Source: Megaleporinus macrocephalus (lineage: Eukaryota > Chordata > Actinopteri > Characiformes > Anostomidae). From it: a stretch of DNA of 64,000 bases. The position numbers were made by a program, and so were the translations under genes. Position 1 is the stretch's first letter. Every line of letters begins with the position of its first letter. Location: the NCBI GenBank assembly GCA_021613375.1, contig CM038719.1, positions 34,988,247 to 35,052,246 on the forward strand, written 5' to 3'. This document shows, piece by piece, positions 25,301 to 38,101 of this stretch. Below the pieces are notes generated by a model, which did no database searches, was not told where the DNA came from, and saw only the letters and a program-made list of their open reading frames with translations.

Positions 25301-25872
25301 GCGTGCGTCCGTCCTGGCGTCCTCCCCGCTCCCCTTTTGCCTTTGCCTTCGCCTTCGTCCCGCGTGCACCGGGCACAGTACCTTTCGTTGTGTTCGCCCT
25401 CGCGCTCGCTGCTTACTCAGTGTCCCTCATCGCGCGAGAAGAAGAAGAAGAAGGAGGAGGAAGTGGACGGAGATGGAGGAGGAGGAGGATGCAGGTTAGG
25501 TCCGGCTTCCGTGAAGGCAATGAAGGGATCTGAGCGCAGCTCGAGCGCCGTGCCCGGATCCGAGGCTTTGGTGCACGTGATGCGCGCGAGCGACGCCGAT
25601 TCGAGGATCCTCACGCACATACACCCACCCCCCACACACACCACCTTCGACGTAGGGTAGCCTAACCTGCGTCCCTGTACCACCCGCGCCTCGCCCCCCT
25701 CCCCCTCCCAGAAGTGGGGGACAAAAAAGAAAAAAGCGCAGGCACGACCGGGTCCACTGCGTGTCCAGCCCACCTTAAAGAGTGATTACAGTGGGTTTAA
25801 TTACAGCATGGCTTTATTACTGGTATGTAAGTCATTTAGAGTGATTTGGTGTGAAATGGTTTATTGCAGGAG

Positions 25873-25946
25873 ATCAGATTTCTTTACAGTGGTGGTGATG
25901 GGAACCAGGGGTGGTTCCCATCACCACCACTGTAAAGCAATCTGAT
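25873..25946. repeat. Near-perfect fold-back hairpin
   Basis: Arms 25873-25907 and 25912-25946 are inverted repeats of 35 bp with one mismatch, separated by only four bases (GGGG). The inner 26 bp pair perfectly. A diverged third arm lies at about 26108-26142 (GGTTCCTATCACCACAACAG). It is probably the centre of a palindromic mobile element, but no ends or target duplications were found. Confidence 0.85.
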
Positions 25947-26564
25947 GTCTACACCATGTCTGCAACAGGAGTGGATAAAAAACCTTCTATGGGACTGTTT
26001 CACCTTTAAAGTCCTACATGCATCTCTTCACTATGATCTCTTCACTCTTCACATCTCTTCACTACAGATTTTGAAAACAATTGTAAAACAACTTCTCAGG
26101 CAAACATCTGGTTCCTATCACCACAACAGTAAACAATTCTGACCTTTGCCTCTAGAGCTACTCTTCACGACTGATTTACACCTTAATCCTGTCATTATGC
26201 CTATAGTTTGAAAAAAAAAAAAAACAGTGGAATTCGGGTTATTCTTACCTGGAGTCTGGAGTTAGCTTCACTTTTCTTACTCTTCCAAAGTTACTGCCAG
26301 CAGACACAGTTAATGCCCATCTTTAAATGAGACTAAAGAAGGTTTCCTATTTGCCAGTGGTCAATCAGAGGTATGTTCTGTTCCACTGTAATTGCTACAG
26401 CTTGTACAGGTACCAGAGAGTGGACCAGAAAATTCACAAAAAGCCAACTACAGCTCTCGCATCTTTAACAAGAACCTGGACAACCGTAGCTATAAACGTT
26501 TCACTTCAGACAGTTTTTCAAACGTTGGGCAATATTGATCAGCATTTGCTTGGCATTAGACTTT

Positions 26565-26800
26565 GAAGAGATGAGCAGTTCCACCTCTATTAGTGTCACA
26601 ACCCCAAAAGTAACCTGTAAGTAGCAGCCATGCTGTGTGAGTGTATCACTGTTTGCTGTTTGAAGCAGATCATCTTAAACTGAAAGTTTGACAGTAAGTA
26701 ACAACTTGAACTTACTTTGTGTTTGATGTCAAGATGACAAGAGAGTATCTAGTATAGGTAACATTAGAAACTAGCCAGCTACAAGTAAATAATGTGACAG
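26565..26800 (-). mobile_element. Diverged inverted copy of part of the 46780-47426 element
   Basis: Blocks such as GTAACCTGTAAGTAGCAGCC, ATGCTGTGTGAGT, ATCTTAAACTGAAAGTTT and AGTATAGGTAACATTAG match, in reverse complement and in the same order, the sequence at about 47090-47320. The element's termini were not found on this side. Confidence 0.6.
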
Positions 26801-27734
26801 GAACATCAGGTAAGCATTAGATATACACAGTATCTGGTGCTCACTTGTTACTATCTAGTATCTTTCTGGAGTGTGGTTTGGAACACATATGTATTATTTG
26901 TTCTTTTTTCTTCTCAGACATTTCAGAACCTTGATTGCTCCTCATGGTTTACGTGATCAACTGTTTGCCCTTAAAGTTGTGCTCTCATGTAGGATTAATA
27001 ATAAAAAACACTCAAATAACACATGCCAAATATATTTTTTAGTGGTTTTTAGCTGCTACAAATACATTTCAACAGCAAGTAGGCCTTCGCATGTTTGGGA
27101 TTGTCATTGGGATGCCTTAAGATGGCATGCAGTTTAGCATGATGCTGATTGCTGGGGTATAAGCATATATGATAATTTGTTGGTTATGTTGGCCTTGTAG
27201 CTAAAACTAACAGCATATTAACTTTAAGCATATTGCTGCTGCTGGAACAAAACGTCATATCTCCAAACTGACAACTTAACAGAAGGATGGAGAACACATG
27301 CTTTACTTTAAATGTAAGTCAATTAAACCAGACTTTTCCAAAAAGAGAAAATGGGACTCCTAACCACCACCTGGAAGACCTGGTATACAGTAAAACTGTG
27401 CATAAAAGGGGAGGAGGATCAAGGTTCACTCCTGCTTCAGATCTGGAAACATCCACAGGTGTTTCTGTCCTTCTTCCACTGTGAGAAGACACCTCAGCGC
27501 TCTGGGTCTGAAAGGATGTGCTGTTCAAGAAGCGCCTCACTGAGAAAAGGAGATACAGACACATCAAACAAAGAAGCTGCTGGTGTTCTGGACTGATGAC
27601 CCCAGAGTCCCAAACCTCAACATCACTGAATGTGATGCTAAGCTTCTAGGACTGAACGTTTGAGGTTTGGATCTTCGAGAAACTGAAAGTGAGTCTCCTG
27701 AAAAGAAAGAATGATAGCTCTAATCAAGGTAAAG

Positions 27735-28030
27735 ACTCCATCCATCCATTATCTTCAGCTTTATCCTGCTAGTCGGGGTCATGGTGAGGCTGGAGCCAAT
27801 CCCAGTGTCATTGGGCGAAGGTGGGGTACACCATGGACAGATTGCCAGTCCATCGCATGGCTAACATCCACTCACGCACACACTCACACCTACGGGCAAT
27901 TTAGAGTGACCAATCAACCTAAGATGTATGTGTTTGGACTGTGGGAGGAAACCAGAGTACCCGGTGGAAACCCACTCAAGCACGGGGAGAACATGCACAC
28001 TCCACACAGAACGGCCCGCCCCAGGTAAAG
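27735..28030 (+). repeat. Fish interspersed repeat, 'CATGCAAACTCCACA' class, copy 2
   Basis: It starts with CCATCCATCCATTATCTTCA and continues with GTGAGGCTGGAGCCAATCCC, CATTGGGCGAAGG, GGGCAATTTAGAGTG, TTTGGACTGTGGGAGGAAAC and GAACATGCACACTCCACAC. Same family and orientation as 16511-16822, with a better preserved 5' part. Confidence 0.8.
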
Positions 28031-28297
28031 AGTCAACAGACTAAATACTTAAACATCTGATATTACATGCAGTTGTTGAGGCTTCTGTGTAGTCTTGTGA
28101 TTTCTGCGTTCTTTTGACACTGAAAATGAATAACTTGTACTGGACACTGGAGTAAACAAGGGGCGTTTCTGGACGAGGCATCAAGCAAACCTGCAGGACA
28201 GCGTGTTAACAATTGTGTTGCTTTTTTCAGTTGCTGCGACGAGCTATTCTTAGCAGCAGACATGGAATTAATGGATGTAGATTTCCCATCAGTGTCT

Positions 28298-28298
<1 letters not shown>

Positions 28299-28328
<30 letters not shown>
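28299..28328. repeat. (TC)n microsatellite
   Basis: About 15 TC units, followed by impure TC-rich sequence to about 28385. Confidence 0.9.
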
Positions 28329-28329
<1 letters not shown>

Positions 28330-29102
28330 GCTTTCTCCTTCTCTTCCTCTCTCTCTAGTATTCTCTTTCTCTCTCTCTGTCTTTCCATCCGCCAGTGCTG
28401 ACTAATTCCATTCTAAAAACACGTCTCATTGACTGACTGTATACAGGGACGCTGAATGGTTTTTTGAAAAGGGATTCATGGTACAGATATCTGGTGTGGT
28501 GGTGTATAATCAACAGCTTTGCTCACCCATAGCACCACATTAGGTAACAATTTTACTGTAAAATAACCAAATCAAAATCATTTCGATGGCTCTCTGACTT
28601 AAAATAGGGAGAATAGTGTTATTGCCACGCCAGGACACTGCTTGATTTTCAACACAGGCTGTAAAAAACAAAAATCTGAATGGGCAGCTGTCCGTGGTGC
28701 TGAAGAACATTTGTCTGGTCTGTACCTGCCGACAGGGGCTCCACGCAAAACATGATTTATAATTCAATTTTAACATTCTATTATGTTGGATCATTAGATG
28801 AGATTTTATGAGATAAAGGGTGAACAGGCTTCTGTAAACAAAACAATTAAATAACTAAGCAAATAAAGAAAGAAAGTAAACAAAGTAGAAAAAATGTAAA
28901 AAAAATATTTTAGAAAAATAAAAAAATAAAATTGTCACAATAATCCCAATATTGTTCAACGATACTGAGAAATGTTGAAAAAACAACTAAGAATTTGTAG
29001 TAAAATATATCATACTAATCATATATAATCATAATGCATGTAAAATATCAACAACAAAAATAATAACACATTCAGTAAATCTGTTACTGAGTAAAAATGA
29101 CC

Positions 29103-29156
<54 letters not shown>
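29103..29156. repeat. (TTA)n microsatellite
   Basis: A perfect run of about 18 ATT/TTA units. Confidence 0.95.
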
Positions 29157-29158
<2 letters not shown>

Positions 29159-29255
29159 GACATTTTCATTACTTTAGTCAGATTAGGCCCTCATAATTAA
29201 TTATCAAGCTTTAATAAGGCAATAAATAGTTGGTAAGTATACTACTGCTTATTAA

Positions 29256-29258
<3 letters not shown>

Positions 29259-29333
<75 letters not shown>
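29259..29333. repeat. (AT)n microsatellite
   Basis: A perfect AT run of about 37 units, flanked by AT-rich sequence to 29480. Length in the assembly may be approximate for such repeats. Confidence 0.95.
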
Positions 29334-29337
<4 letters not shown>

Positions 29338-29998
29338 TTTTAATTATTATTTTATTTTTATTATTATTTTTTTCCAGGTCACTTATTTTATGGTCTTATT
29401 AAGCGTATTAAGCTTTTTACGTTCTAATTGACTGTCAGTTTATTACTACTTTATTAAACAAGTTACTACTTAATAACACACTAATAAGCAGCCTGTTTAT
29501 TTCCAGCTACTAATGTGAAGGAGCAATTCGTAACATAACACAACCTGTTAAATTCATACTCCAAACAATAGATGGCAAAGTATCTCCAGGAAATACACCA
29601 GGAAGTCCCGCCTTCTCCCTCTTCATTCTTTACCAGTCTAGAATACATGTTGCAAGCTCAGCAACAAACTTCATCATTTTTCTCACCAGAAGTGTATCCA
29701 GTGGTGGAAAGCTCCAGTGTTATCTCTTGTACTGTTTCCAGTTATATCACTTCTTTAGTTTGCTGCTGAATGTGGATTATTTCAGAGCGCAGCTGTCATT
29801 ATTGCGTTTACTCTCATTTCATTGGCTTCATGTTGGACCATCAGGGCAGTTCTTTATCCTCTCATGTTGCACGGATTCGAGTCGACGCTACAGTGACTCA
29901 CTATGAGGTACAAAGTGGTATTACGAGACAAGATGGGCCAATTCTATCTGCTTTGCATGCTAACTTCAGTAGTATGTCTAATATGTATAATAGTTTTA

Positions 29999-30042
29999 AT
30001 GATAATAATAGTAATAATAATAATAATAATAATAATAGTAAT
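29999..30042. repeat. (AAT)n microsatellite
   Basis: About 14 AAT-type units with a few AGT interruptions. Confidence 0.9.
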
Positions 30043-30095
30043 GTCTTTGTGCAGTGTAACAGTGTGTACCTCTCATTACATGTGCAATGTGTCTG

Positions 30096-30127
30096 TGTAT
30101 GTGTGTGTGTGTGTGTATGTGTGTGAT
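30096..30127. repeat. (GT)n microsatellite
   Basis: About 16 GT-type units interrupted by TATG. Confidence 0.85.
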
Positions 30128-30388
30128 GGCGTGTGAAATTATCTCCTGCCCTTCCAAATGAAAAACCTTGAGGAGGAGGAGACTGGAGTTCCAAACAGTG
30201 GCCTAAATTCATTAATCAAACCCCAGAGGATGCAACACACACACATACACACAGACACACACACCATCCACCGGTGTGTCTGTGTGTGTGGTCATGTGTC
30301 ACAAACAGATTCTGGAATGTCTTCTAAATGGCAGGAATTTTCATTTCCCATCTGGTGATGGTTCCACTGTCCAAATATCCACAAACCC

Positions 30389-30390
<2 letters not shown>

Positions 30391-30433
<43 letters not shown>
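30391..30433. repeat. (GA)n microsatellite and purine-rich tract
   Basis: About 20 pure GA units, continuing as an impure purine-only tract to about 30640. Plus-strand Arg/Glu-rich and minus-strand Ser/Leu-rich frames here are composition artefacts. Confidence 0.9.
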
Positions 30434-30434
<1 letters not shown>

Positions 30435-31224
30435 CAGACAGAGAGGGAAGGGAGAGATCGGGGAGGAGAGAAAGAGGAAAGCTAAACAGAACAGAGAGAG
30501 AGAGGAGATGAGAAAGAGAAAAGAGAGAGAGGGGAGAGGGAGAAGGGGGAGGAAAGAGGAAGAGAGAGAAAAGGAGAAAATGAATAAAAGGAGAGAGAGA
30601 GAGAAATAAAGGAGAAAGACCAAGAGAGAAAGAGATTCTGATGATACTTCAGTGACCCTAAGACAATGCAGGAATTAAATGCTGTATTATAGGCTATTAT
30701 ATTCCAAACTGTGTGTATTACACGTGTTTGCTGTGAGGCTGTAGCCAGGACACACAGGACACTCTGGTCATTCTATTTCTGCCTGTCCCTATGTGGTCAC
30801 TTCTCTCACACCTGTGCTTTGTTGCTTCAGTTGTTGGCAACTGACCAAACTCTTATATGAAGCTTATATAAGCACAAGTCTGTCAATGGACTCTCGGGTC
30901 AGTTTGTCTGTACGAAGAAATAAGGATCTATTTTACAGACGTCTGGCTCCTTGGTTTGATAAATGTTTGGATTCCACAGGACCTTAATGCTTATTAGAAT
31001 TGAATGTTATATTCCTATTAACCCTTACTAACACTAAAGTCATTGGTGCTAACAAAAATATGCTGTAATATAAACTATTATTCAAATGATTTCTAATCGG
31101 AGACAGTCTGAGGATTCTAAACAAGAGACGTGTTATTACGCTTAAAATGAATGATAAGTATCTAAATGTAATTCACTGCCCTACTCACTGAGCTAACTAT
31201 GTAATTAAATATCATCTCTGCGCA

Positions 31225-31462
31225 AAGAATAACTTTCCATTTATATATTTTTATTTTTCTACATGATTTCAACACAGCTGATGCCGTTTCCACTGTGTCA
31301 ACACTTTATGATGAATGGACCAATAGAAATGCTCCAAAATAACCAGACTTACTTATTTGACTTAAAAAGTTAAAAAGTAAGGAAACTTTTTTTGACCTCT
31401 TGTGTGATGTTGGCATTTTGGTCATGGACATGTTTTTCTTTGGACAGCAACGATTTATTTAC
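31225..31462. mobile_element. Short element of the 'TCGTCGCTGTCC' family, copy A
   Basis: It shares ATGAATGGACCAATAGAAAT, GCTCCAAAATAACC and the right end TTGGACAGCAACGATTTA with copies at 55340, 61886 and 62676. The left end is degraded. It lies just before the large minisatellite. Confidence 0.65.
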
Positions 31463-31581
31463 ACCCATTTACACTCAAAAGCATTCAGAGAATCTCTCAT
31501 TCGTTCTAATGCAGAGTGGCTTTCCAATAAAATGTGCAGAATTCTCATATATACCACCAGCTACACTCTAAACATTCCCCA

Positions 31582-34500
31582 TTCTCTGTACTAACTCAAA
31601 CCAGAACTTACTCTGTATCTGTACTAACCCAAACCAGAACTAACTCTGTCTCTGTACTAACTCAAACCAGAACTTACTCTGTATCTGTACTAACCCAAAC
31701 CAGAACTAACTCTGTCTCTGTACTAACCTAAACCAGAACTAACTCTGTCTCTGTACTAACCCAAACCAGAACTAACTCTGTCTCTGTACTAACTCAAACC
31801 AGAACTTACTCTGTATCTGTACTAACCCAAACCAGAACTAACTCTGTCTCTGTACTAACCCAAACCAGAACTAACTCTGTCTCTGTACTAACTCAAACCA
31901 GAACTTACTCTGTATCTGTACTAACCCAAACCAGAACTAACTCTGTCTCTGTACTAACTCAAACCAGAACTTACTCTGTCTCTGTACTAAATCAAACCAG
32001 AACTTACTCTGTATCTGTACTAACCCAAACCAGAACTAACTCTGTCTCTGTACTAACTCAAACCAGAACTAACTCTGTCTCTGTACTAACCCAAACCAGA
32101 ACTAACTCTGTCTCTGTACTAACCCAAACAAGAACTAACTCTGTCTCTGTACTAACTCAAACCAGAACTAACTCTGTCTCTGTACTAACTCAAACCAGAA
32201 CTTACTCTGTCTCTGTACTAACTCAAACCAGAACTTACTCTGTATCTGTACTAACCCAAACCAGAACTAACTCTGTCTCTGTACTAACTCAAACCAGAAC
32301 TTACTCTGTCTCTGTACTAACCCAAACCAGAACTAACTCTGTCTCTGTACTAACCCAAACCAGAACTAACTCTGTCTCTGTACTAACCCAAACAAGAACT
32401 AACTCTGTCTCTGTACTAACTCAAACCAGAACTTACTCTGTCTCTGTACTAACCTAAACCAGAACCAACTCTGTCTCTGTACTAACCCAAACCAGAACTA
32501 AATCTGTCTCTGTACTAACTCAAACCAGAACTTACTCTGTCTCTGTACTAACCTAAACCAGAACTAACTCTGTCTCGGTACTAACCCAAACCAGAACTTA
32601 TTCTGTCTCTGTACTAACCCAAACCAGAACTTACTCTGTCTCTGTACTAACCCAAACCAGAACTAACTCTGTCTCTGTACTAACTCAAACCAGAACTTAC
32701 TCTGTCTCTGTACTAACCCAAACCAGAACTAACTCTGTCTCTGTACTAACTCAAACCAGAACTTACTCTGTCTCTGTACTAACCCAAACCAGAACTAACT
32801 CTGTCTCTGTACTAACTCAAACCAGAACTTACTCTGTCTCTGTACTAACCCAAAGCAGAACTAACTCTGTCTCTGTACTAACCCAAACCAGAACTAACTC
32901 TGTGTCTGTACTAACCCAAACCAGAACTAACTCTGTCTCTGTACTAACCCAAACCAGAACCAACTCTGTCTCTGTGCTAACCCAAACCAGAACCAACACT
33001 GTCTCTGTACTAACCCAAACCAGAACTAACTCTGTCTCTGTACTAACCCAAACCAGAACTAACTCTGTCTCTGCACTAACCTAAACCAGAACTAATCTGT
33101 CTTTGTACTAACTCAAACCAGAACTAACTTAGTCTCTGTACTAACCCAAACCAGAACTAACTCTGTCTCTGTACTAACCCAAACCAGAACCAACTCTGTC
33201 TCTGTACTAACCCAAACCAGAACTAACTCTGTCTCTGTACTAACCCAAACCAGAACCAACTCTGTCTCTGTACTAACCCAAACCAAAACCAACTCTGTCT
33301 CTGTACTAACCCAAACCAGAACTAACTCTGTCTCTGTACTAACCCAAACCAGAACCAACTCTGTCTCTGTACTAACCCAAACCAGAACTAACTCTGTCTC
33401 TGTACTAACCCAAACCAGAACCAACACTGTCTCTGTACTAACCCAAACCAGAACTAACTCTGTCTCTGTACTAACCCAAACCAGAACTAACTCTGTCTCT
33501 GTAATAACCCAAACCAGAACTTACTCTGTCTCTGTACTAACCCAAAGCAGAACTAACTCTGTCTCTGTACTAACCCAAACCAGAACTAACACTGTCTCTG
33601 TACTAACCCAAACCAGAACTAACTCTGTATCTGTACTAACCTAAACCAGAACTAACACTGTCTCTGTACTAACCCAAACCTGAACTAACTCTGTCTCTGT
33701 ACTAACTCAAACCAGAACTAACTCCGTTCTGTACTAACTCAAACCAGAACTAACTCTTTCTCTGCACTAACCTAAATCAGAACTAACTCTGTCTCTGTAC
33801 TAACTCAAACCAGAACTAACTCAGTCTCTGTACTAACCCAAACCAGAATTAACACTGTCTCTGTACTAACCCAAACCAGAACTAACTCTGTCTCTGTACT
33901 AACCTAAACCAGAACTAACACTGTCTCTGTACTAACCCAAACCAGAACTAACTCTGTCTTTGTACTAACTCAAACCAGAACTAACTCTGTCTCTGTACTA
34001 ACCCAAACCAGAATGAACACTGTCTCTGTACTAACCTAAACCAGAACTAACACTGTCTCTGTACTAACCCAAACCAGAACTAACTCTGTCTCTGCACTAA
34101 CCTAAACCAGAACTAACTATGTCTTTGTACTAACTCAAACCAGAACTAACTTAGTCTCTGTACTAACCCAAACCAGAACTAACTCTGTCTCTGTACTAAC
34201 CCAAACCAGAACCAACTCTGTCTCTGTACTAACCCAAACCAGAACTAACTCTGTCTCTGTACTAACCCAAACCAGAACCAACTCTGTCTCTGTACTAACC
34301 CAAACCAGAACCAACACTGTCTCTGTACTAACCCAAACCAGAACTAACTCTGTCTCTGTACTAACTCAAACCAGAACTTACTCTGTCTCTGTACTAACCC
34401 AAACCAGAACTAACTCTGTCTCTGTACTAACTCAAACCAGAACTTACTCTGTCTCTGTACTACCCAAAGCAGAACTAACTCTGTCTCTGTACTAACCCAA

Positions 34501-37500
34501 ACCAGAACTAACTCTGTGTCTGTACTAACCCAAACCAGAACTAACTCTGTCTCTGTACTAACCCAAACCAGAACCAACTCTGTCTCTGTGCTAACCCAAA
34601 CCAGAACCAACACTGTCTCTGTACTAACCCAAACCAGAACTAACTCTGTCTCTGTACTAACCCAAACCAGAACTAACTCTGTCTCTGCACTAACCTAAAC
34701 CAGAACTAATCTGTCTTTGTACTAACTCAAACCAGAACTAACTTAGTCTCTGTACTAACCCAAACCAGAACTAACTCTGTCTCTGTACTAACCCAAACCA
34801 GAACCAACTCTGTCTCTGTACTAACCCAAACCAGAACTAACTCTGTCTCTGTACTAACCCAAACCAGAACCAACTCTGTCTCTGTACTAACCCAAACCAA
34901 AACCAACTCTGTCTCTGTACTAACCCAAACCAGAACTAACTCTGTCTCTGTACTAACCCAAACCAGAACCAACTCTGTCTCTGTACTAACCCAAACCAGA
35001 ACTAACTCTGTCTCTGTACTAACCCAAACCAGAACCAACACTGTCTCTGTACTAACCCAAACCAGAACTAACTCTGTCTCTGTACTAACCCAAACCAGAA
35101 CTAACTCTGTCTCTGTAATAACCCAAACCAGAACTTACTCTGTCTCTGTACTAACCCAAAGCAGAACTAACTCTGTCTCTGTACTAACCCAAACCAGAAC
35201 TAACACTGTCTCTGTACTAACCCAAACCAGAACTAACTCTGTATCTGTACTAACCTAAACCAGAACTAACCACTGTCTCTTACTAACCCAAACCTGAACT
35301 AACTCTGTCTCTGTACTAACTCAAACCAGAACTAACTCCGTTCTGTACTAACTCAAACCAGAACTAACTCTTTCTCTGCACTAACCTAAATCAGAACTAA
35401 CTCTGTCTCTGTACTAACTCAAACCAGAACTAACTCAGTCTCTGTACTAACCCAAACCAGAATTAACACTGTCTCTGTACTAACCCAAACCAGAAACTAA
35501 CTCTGTCTCTGTACTACCTAAACCAGAACTAACACTGTCTCTGTACTAACCCAAACCAGAACTAACTCTGTCTTTGTACTAACTCAAACCAGAACTAACT
35601 CTGTCTCTGTACTAACCCAAACCAGAATGAACACTGTCTCTGTACTAACCTAAACCAGAACTAACACTGTCTCTGTACTAACCCAAACCAGAACTAACTC
35701 TGTCTCTGCACTAACCTAAACCAGAACTAACTATGTCTTTGTACTAACTCAAACCAGAACTAACTTAGTCTCTGTACTAACCCAAACCAGAACTAACTCT
35801 GTCTCTGTACTAACCCAAACCAGAACCAACTCTGTCTCTGTACTAACCCAAACCAGAACTAACTCTGTCTCTGTACTAACCCAAACCAGAACCAACTCTG
35901 TCTCTGTACTAACCCAAACCAGAACCAACACTGTCTCTGTACTAACCCAAACCAGAACTAACTCTGTCTCTGTACTAACCCAAACCAGAACTGACTCTGT
36001 CTCTGTACTAACCCAAACCAGAACTTACTCTGTCTCTGTACTAACCCAAAGCAGAACTAACTCTGTCTCTGTACTAACCCAAACCAGAACTAACACTGTC
36101 TCTGTACTAACCCAAACCAGAACTAACTCTGTCTCTGTACTAACCTAAACCAGAACTAACACTGTCTCTGTACTAACCCAAACCTGAACTAACTCTGTTT
36201 CTGTACTAACTCAAACCAGAACTAACTCTGTCTCTGCACTAACTCAAACCAGAACTAACTCTGTCTCTATACTAACCCAAGCCAAAACTAACTCTGTTTC
36301 TGTACTAACTCAAACCAGAACTCTTGTTTCTGTACTAACTCAAACCAGAACTAACTCTGTTTCTGTACTAACTCAAACCAGAACTAACTCTTTCTCTGCA
36401 CTAACCTAAACCAGAACTAACTCTGTCTCTGTACTAACTCAAACCAGAACTAACTTAGTCTCTGTACTAACCCAAACCAGAATTAACACTGTCTCTGTAC
36501 TAACCCAAACCAGAACTAACTCTGTCTCTGTACTAACCTAAACCAGAACTAACACTGTCTCTGTACTAACCCAAACCAGAACTAACTCTGTCTTTGTACT
36601 AACTCAAACCAGAACTAACTTAGTCTCTGTACTAACCCAAACCAGAATTAACACTGTCTCTGTACTAACCCAAACCAGAAATAACTCTGTCTCTGTACTA
36701 ACCTAAACCAGAACTAACACTGTCTCTGTACTAACCCAAACCAGAACTAACTCTGTCTCTGTACTAACTCAAACCAGAACTAACTTAGTCTCTGTACTAA
36801 CCCAAACCAGAATTAACACTGTCTCTGTACTAACCCAAACCAGAACTAACTCTGTCTCTGTACTAACCTAAACCAGAACTAACACTGTCTCTGTACTAAC
36901 CCAAACCAGAACTAACTCTGTCTCTGTACTAACTCAAACCAGAACTAACTCTGTCTCTGCACTAACCTAAACCAGAACCAACTCTGTCTCTGTACTAACC
37001 CAAACCAGAACTAACTCTGTCTCTGCACTAACCCAAACCAGAACCAACTCTGTCTCTGTACTAACCCAAACCAGAACTAACTCTGTCTCTGTACTAACCC
37101 AAACCAGAACCAACTCTGTATCTGTACTAACCCAAACCAGAACTAATTCTGTCTCTGTACTAACCCAAACCAGAACTAATTCTGTCTCTGTACTAACCCA
37201 AACCAGAACTAACTCTGTCTCTCTACTAACCTAAACCAGAACTAACTCTGTCTCTGTACTAACCCAAACCAGAATTAACACTGTCTCTGTACTAACCCAA
37301 ACCAGAACTAACTCTGTCTCTGTACTAACCTAAACCAGAACTAACACTGTCTCTGTACTAACCCAAACCAGAACTAATTCTGTCTCTGTACTAACCCAAA
37401 CCAGAACTAATTCTGTCTCTGTACTAACCCAAACCAGAACTAACTCTGTCTCTGTACTAACCTAAACCAGAACTAACTCTGTCTCTGTACTAACCCAAAC

Positions 37501-37646
37501 CAGAATTAACACTGTCTCTGTACTAACCCAAACCAGAACTTACTCTGTCTCTGTACTAACCCAAACCAGAACTAACTCTGTCTCTGTACTAACTCAAACC
37601 AGAACCAACTCTGTCTCTGTACTAACACAAACCAGAACTAACTCTG
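31582..37646. repeat. Minisatellite, 33-bp unit, about 184 copies
   Basis: Six kilobases of tandem units of the type CTGTCTCTGTACTAACCCAA + ACCAGAACTAACT. Variants differ at a few fixed sites (ACCC/ACTC/ACCT, AACTAAC/AACTTAC/AACCAAC, TCTCTG/TATCTG). Because 33 is a multiple of three, open frames run for many units on both strands: plus SVLTQTRTNSV-type and minus VLVWVSTETEL-type peptides. There is no start context, splice structure or non-repetitive domain, so I do not call a gene. A 1614-bp block of units is duplicated within it. Confidence 0.97.
32745..35970. repeat. Higher-order direct duplication of about 1.61 kb within the 33-bp minisatellite
   Basis: Rare variant units recur at a constant offset of 1614 bp: GTAATAACCC (about 33512 and 35126), CCCAAAGCAG (33541 and 35155), ACTCCGTTCTGT (about 33722 and 35336) and CCTAAATCAG. 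The copies span roughly 32745-34360 and 34359-35970 and differ by only a few single-base indels. A third, partial copy carrying the CCCAAAGCAG and AAACCTGAAC variants starts near 36045. Confidence 0.9.
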
Positions 37647-37880
37647 GTCTTTTTTCTCTTTCTGCTTTAATAACCGCCCACCTGTCGCCCCGAATACTGT
37701 AAAGGACTGATCACCAGGGCCCCCCTGTCACCCAGCACCAACCAGTTCTCCTCTCCATACGTACCATTTGCTCCATCCTTTACTGCATCGCTGTATCATC
37801 CACCTGATGTAGCACCTGTTTAGTTTCTAAAGCTTTTACCTTCAGACTCAGCTTTAGTTTAATAAACTGTAAATACTGTT

Positions 37881-38101
37881 CCACCAGAGGAGGATGGGTC
37901 TCTGCTTGTGAATTTGGTTCCTCGCAAGGTTTCTTCCTCCAGTTGAGGAAGTTGTTCTTGTCGCCACCGTCGCCGCTGGCTTGCTCACAGTGGATAAAGT
38001 GTTGTGACGTCATGTTTTCATGCTTTCAAACACCTGTAAATTTGCTTTGTGACAACATTGTTGTGAAAAGCGCTATACAAATAAACTTGACTTGACTTGA
38101 C
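37881..38101 (+). mobile_element. 3' tail of an L2-type LINE
   Basis: It contains GAGGAGGATGGGTCTCTGC, GTTTCTTCCTCCAGTT, CGCTGGCTTGCTCACAG and the tail AAAAGCGCTATACAAATAAA followed by CTTGA repeats. These are hallmarks of L2-type LINE 3' ends in teleosts. Only the 3' end is present, as expected from 5' truncation during retrotransposition. Confidence 0.75.

Larger units (their letters stand above)
24301..25760 (-). promoter_or_regulatory. cacna1a: CpG-rich promoter and 5'UTR region of cacna1a
   Basis: Base composition changes sharply here from AT-rich flanks to GC- and CpG-rich sequence, most strongly at about 24130-24300 and 25120-25640. It lies directly upstream of the cacna1a start codon, as expected for a CpG-island promoter of a neuronal channel gene. 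No TATA box or transcription start can be fixed. Several simple repeats (GAA/GAG-rich, CA, TC, CTG, CG/TG) fall inside it. Open frames of 60-200 codons on both strands are compositional artefacts of CpG and trinucleotide runs. Confidence 0.7.
28400..31220. other. Gene-free intergenic stretch rich in simple repeats
   Basis: Apart from the microsatellites listed, I see no gene. AT-rich DNA occupies 28800-29500. Open frames at 29572-30126 and 30158-30623 are short, unrelated to any family I recognise, and in part made of repeat units. Confidence 0.7.

Noticed and set aside
24894..25660. Long open frames (up to 201 codons) in the CpG-rich region
   Set aside because: They overlap on both strands, consist of Arg/Ala/Ser/His-rich low-complexity sequence from CG, CAG and GAG repeats, and match no family.
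30324..30623. Paired Arg/Glu-rich and Ser/Leu-rich open frames
   Set aside because: They are direct translations of a GA-rich microsatellite tract.
31534..36000. Secreted or structural repeat protein encoded by the 33-bp array
   Set aside because: Frames appear on both strands, are broken by stops and indels at many units, and have no unique flanking domain or signal sequence.
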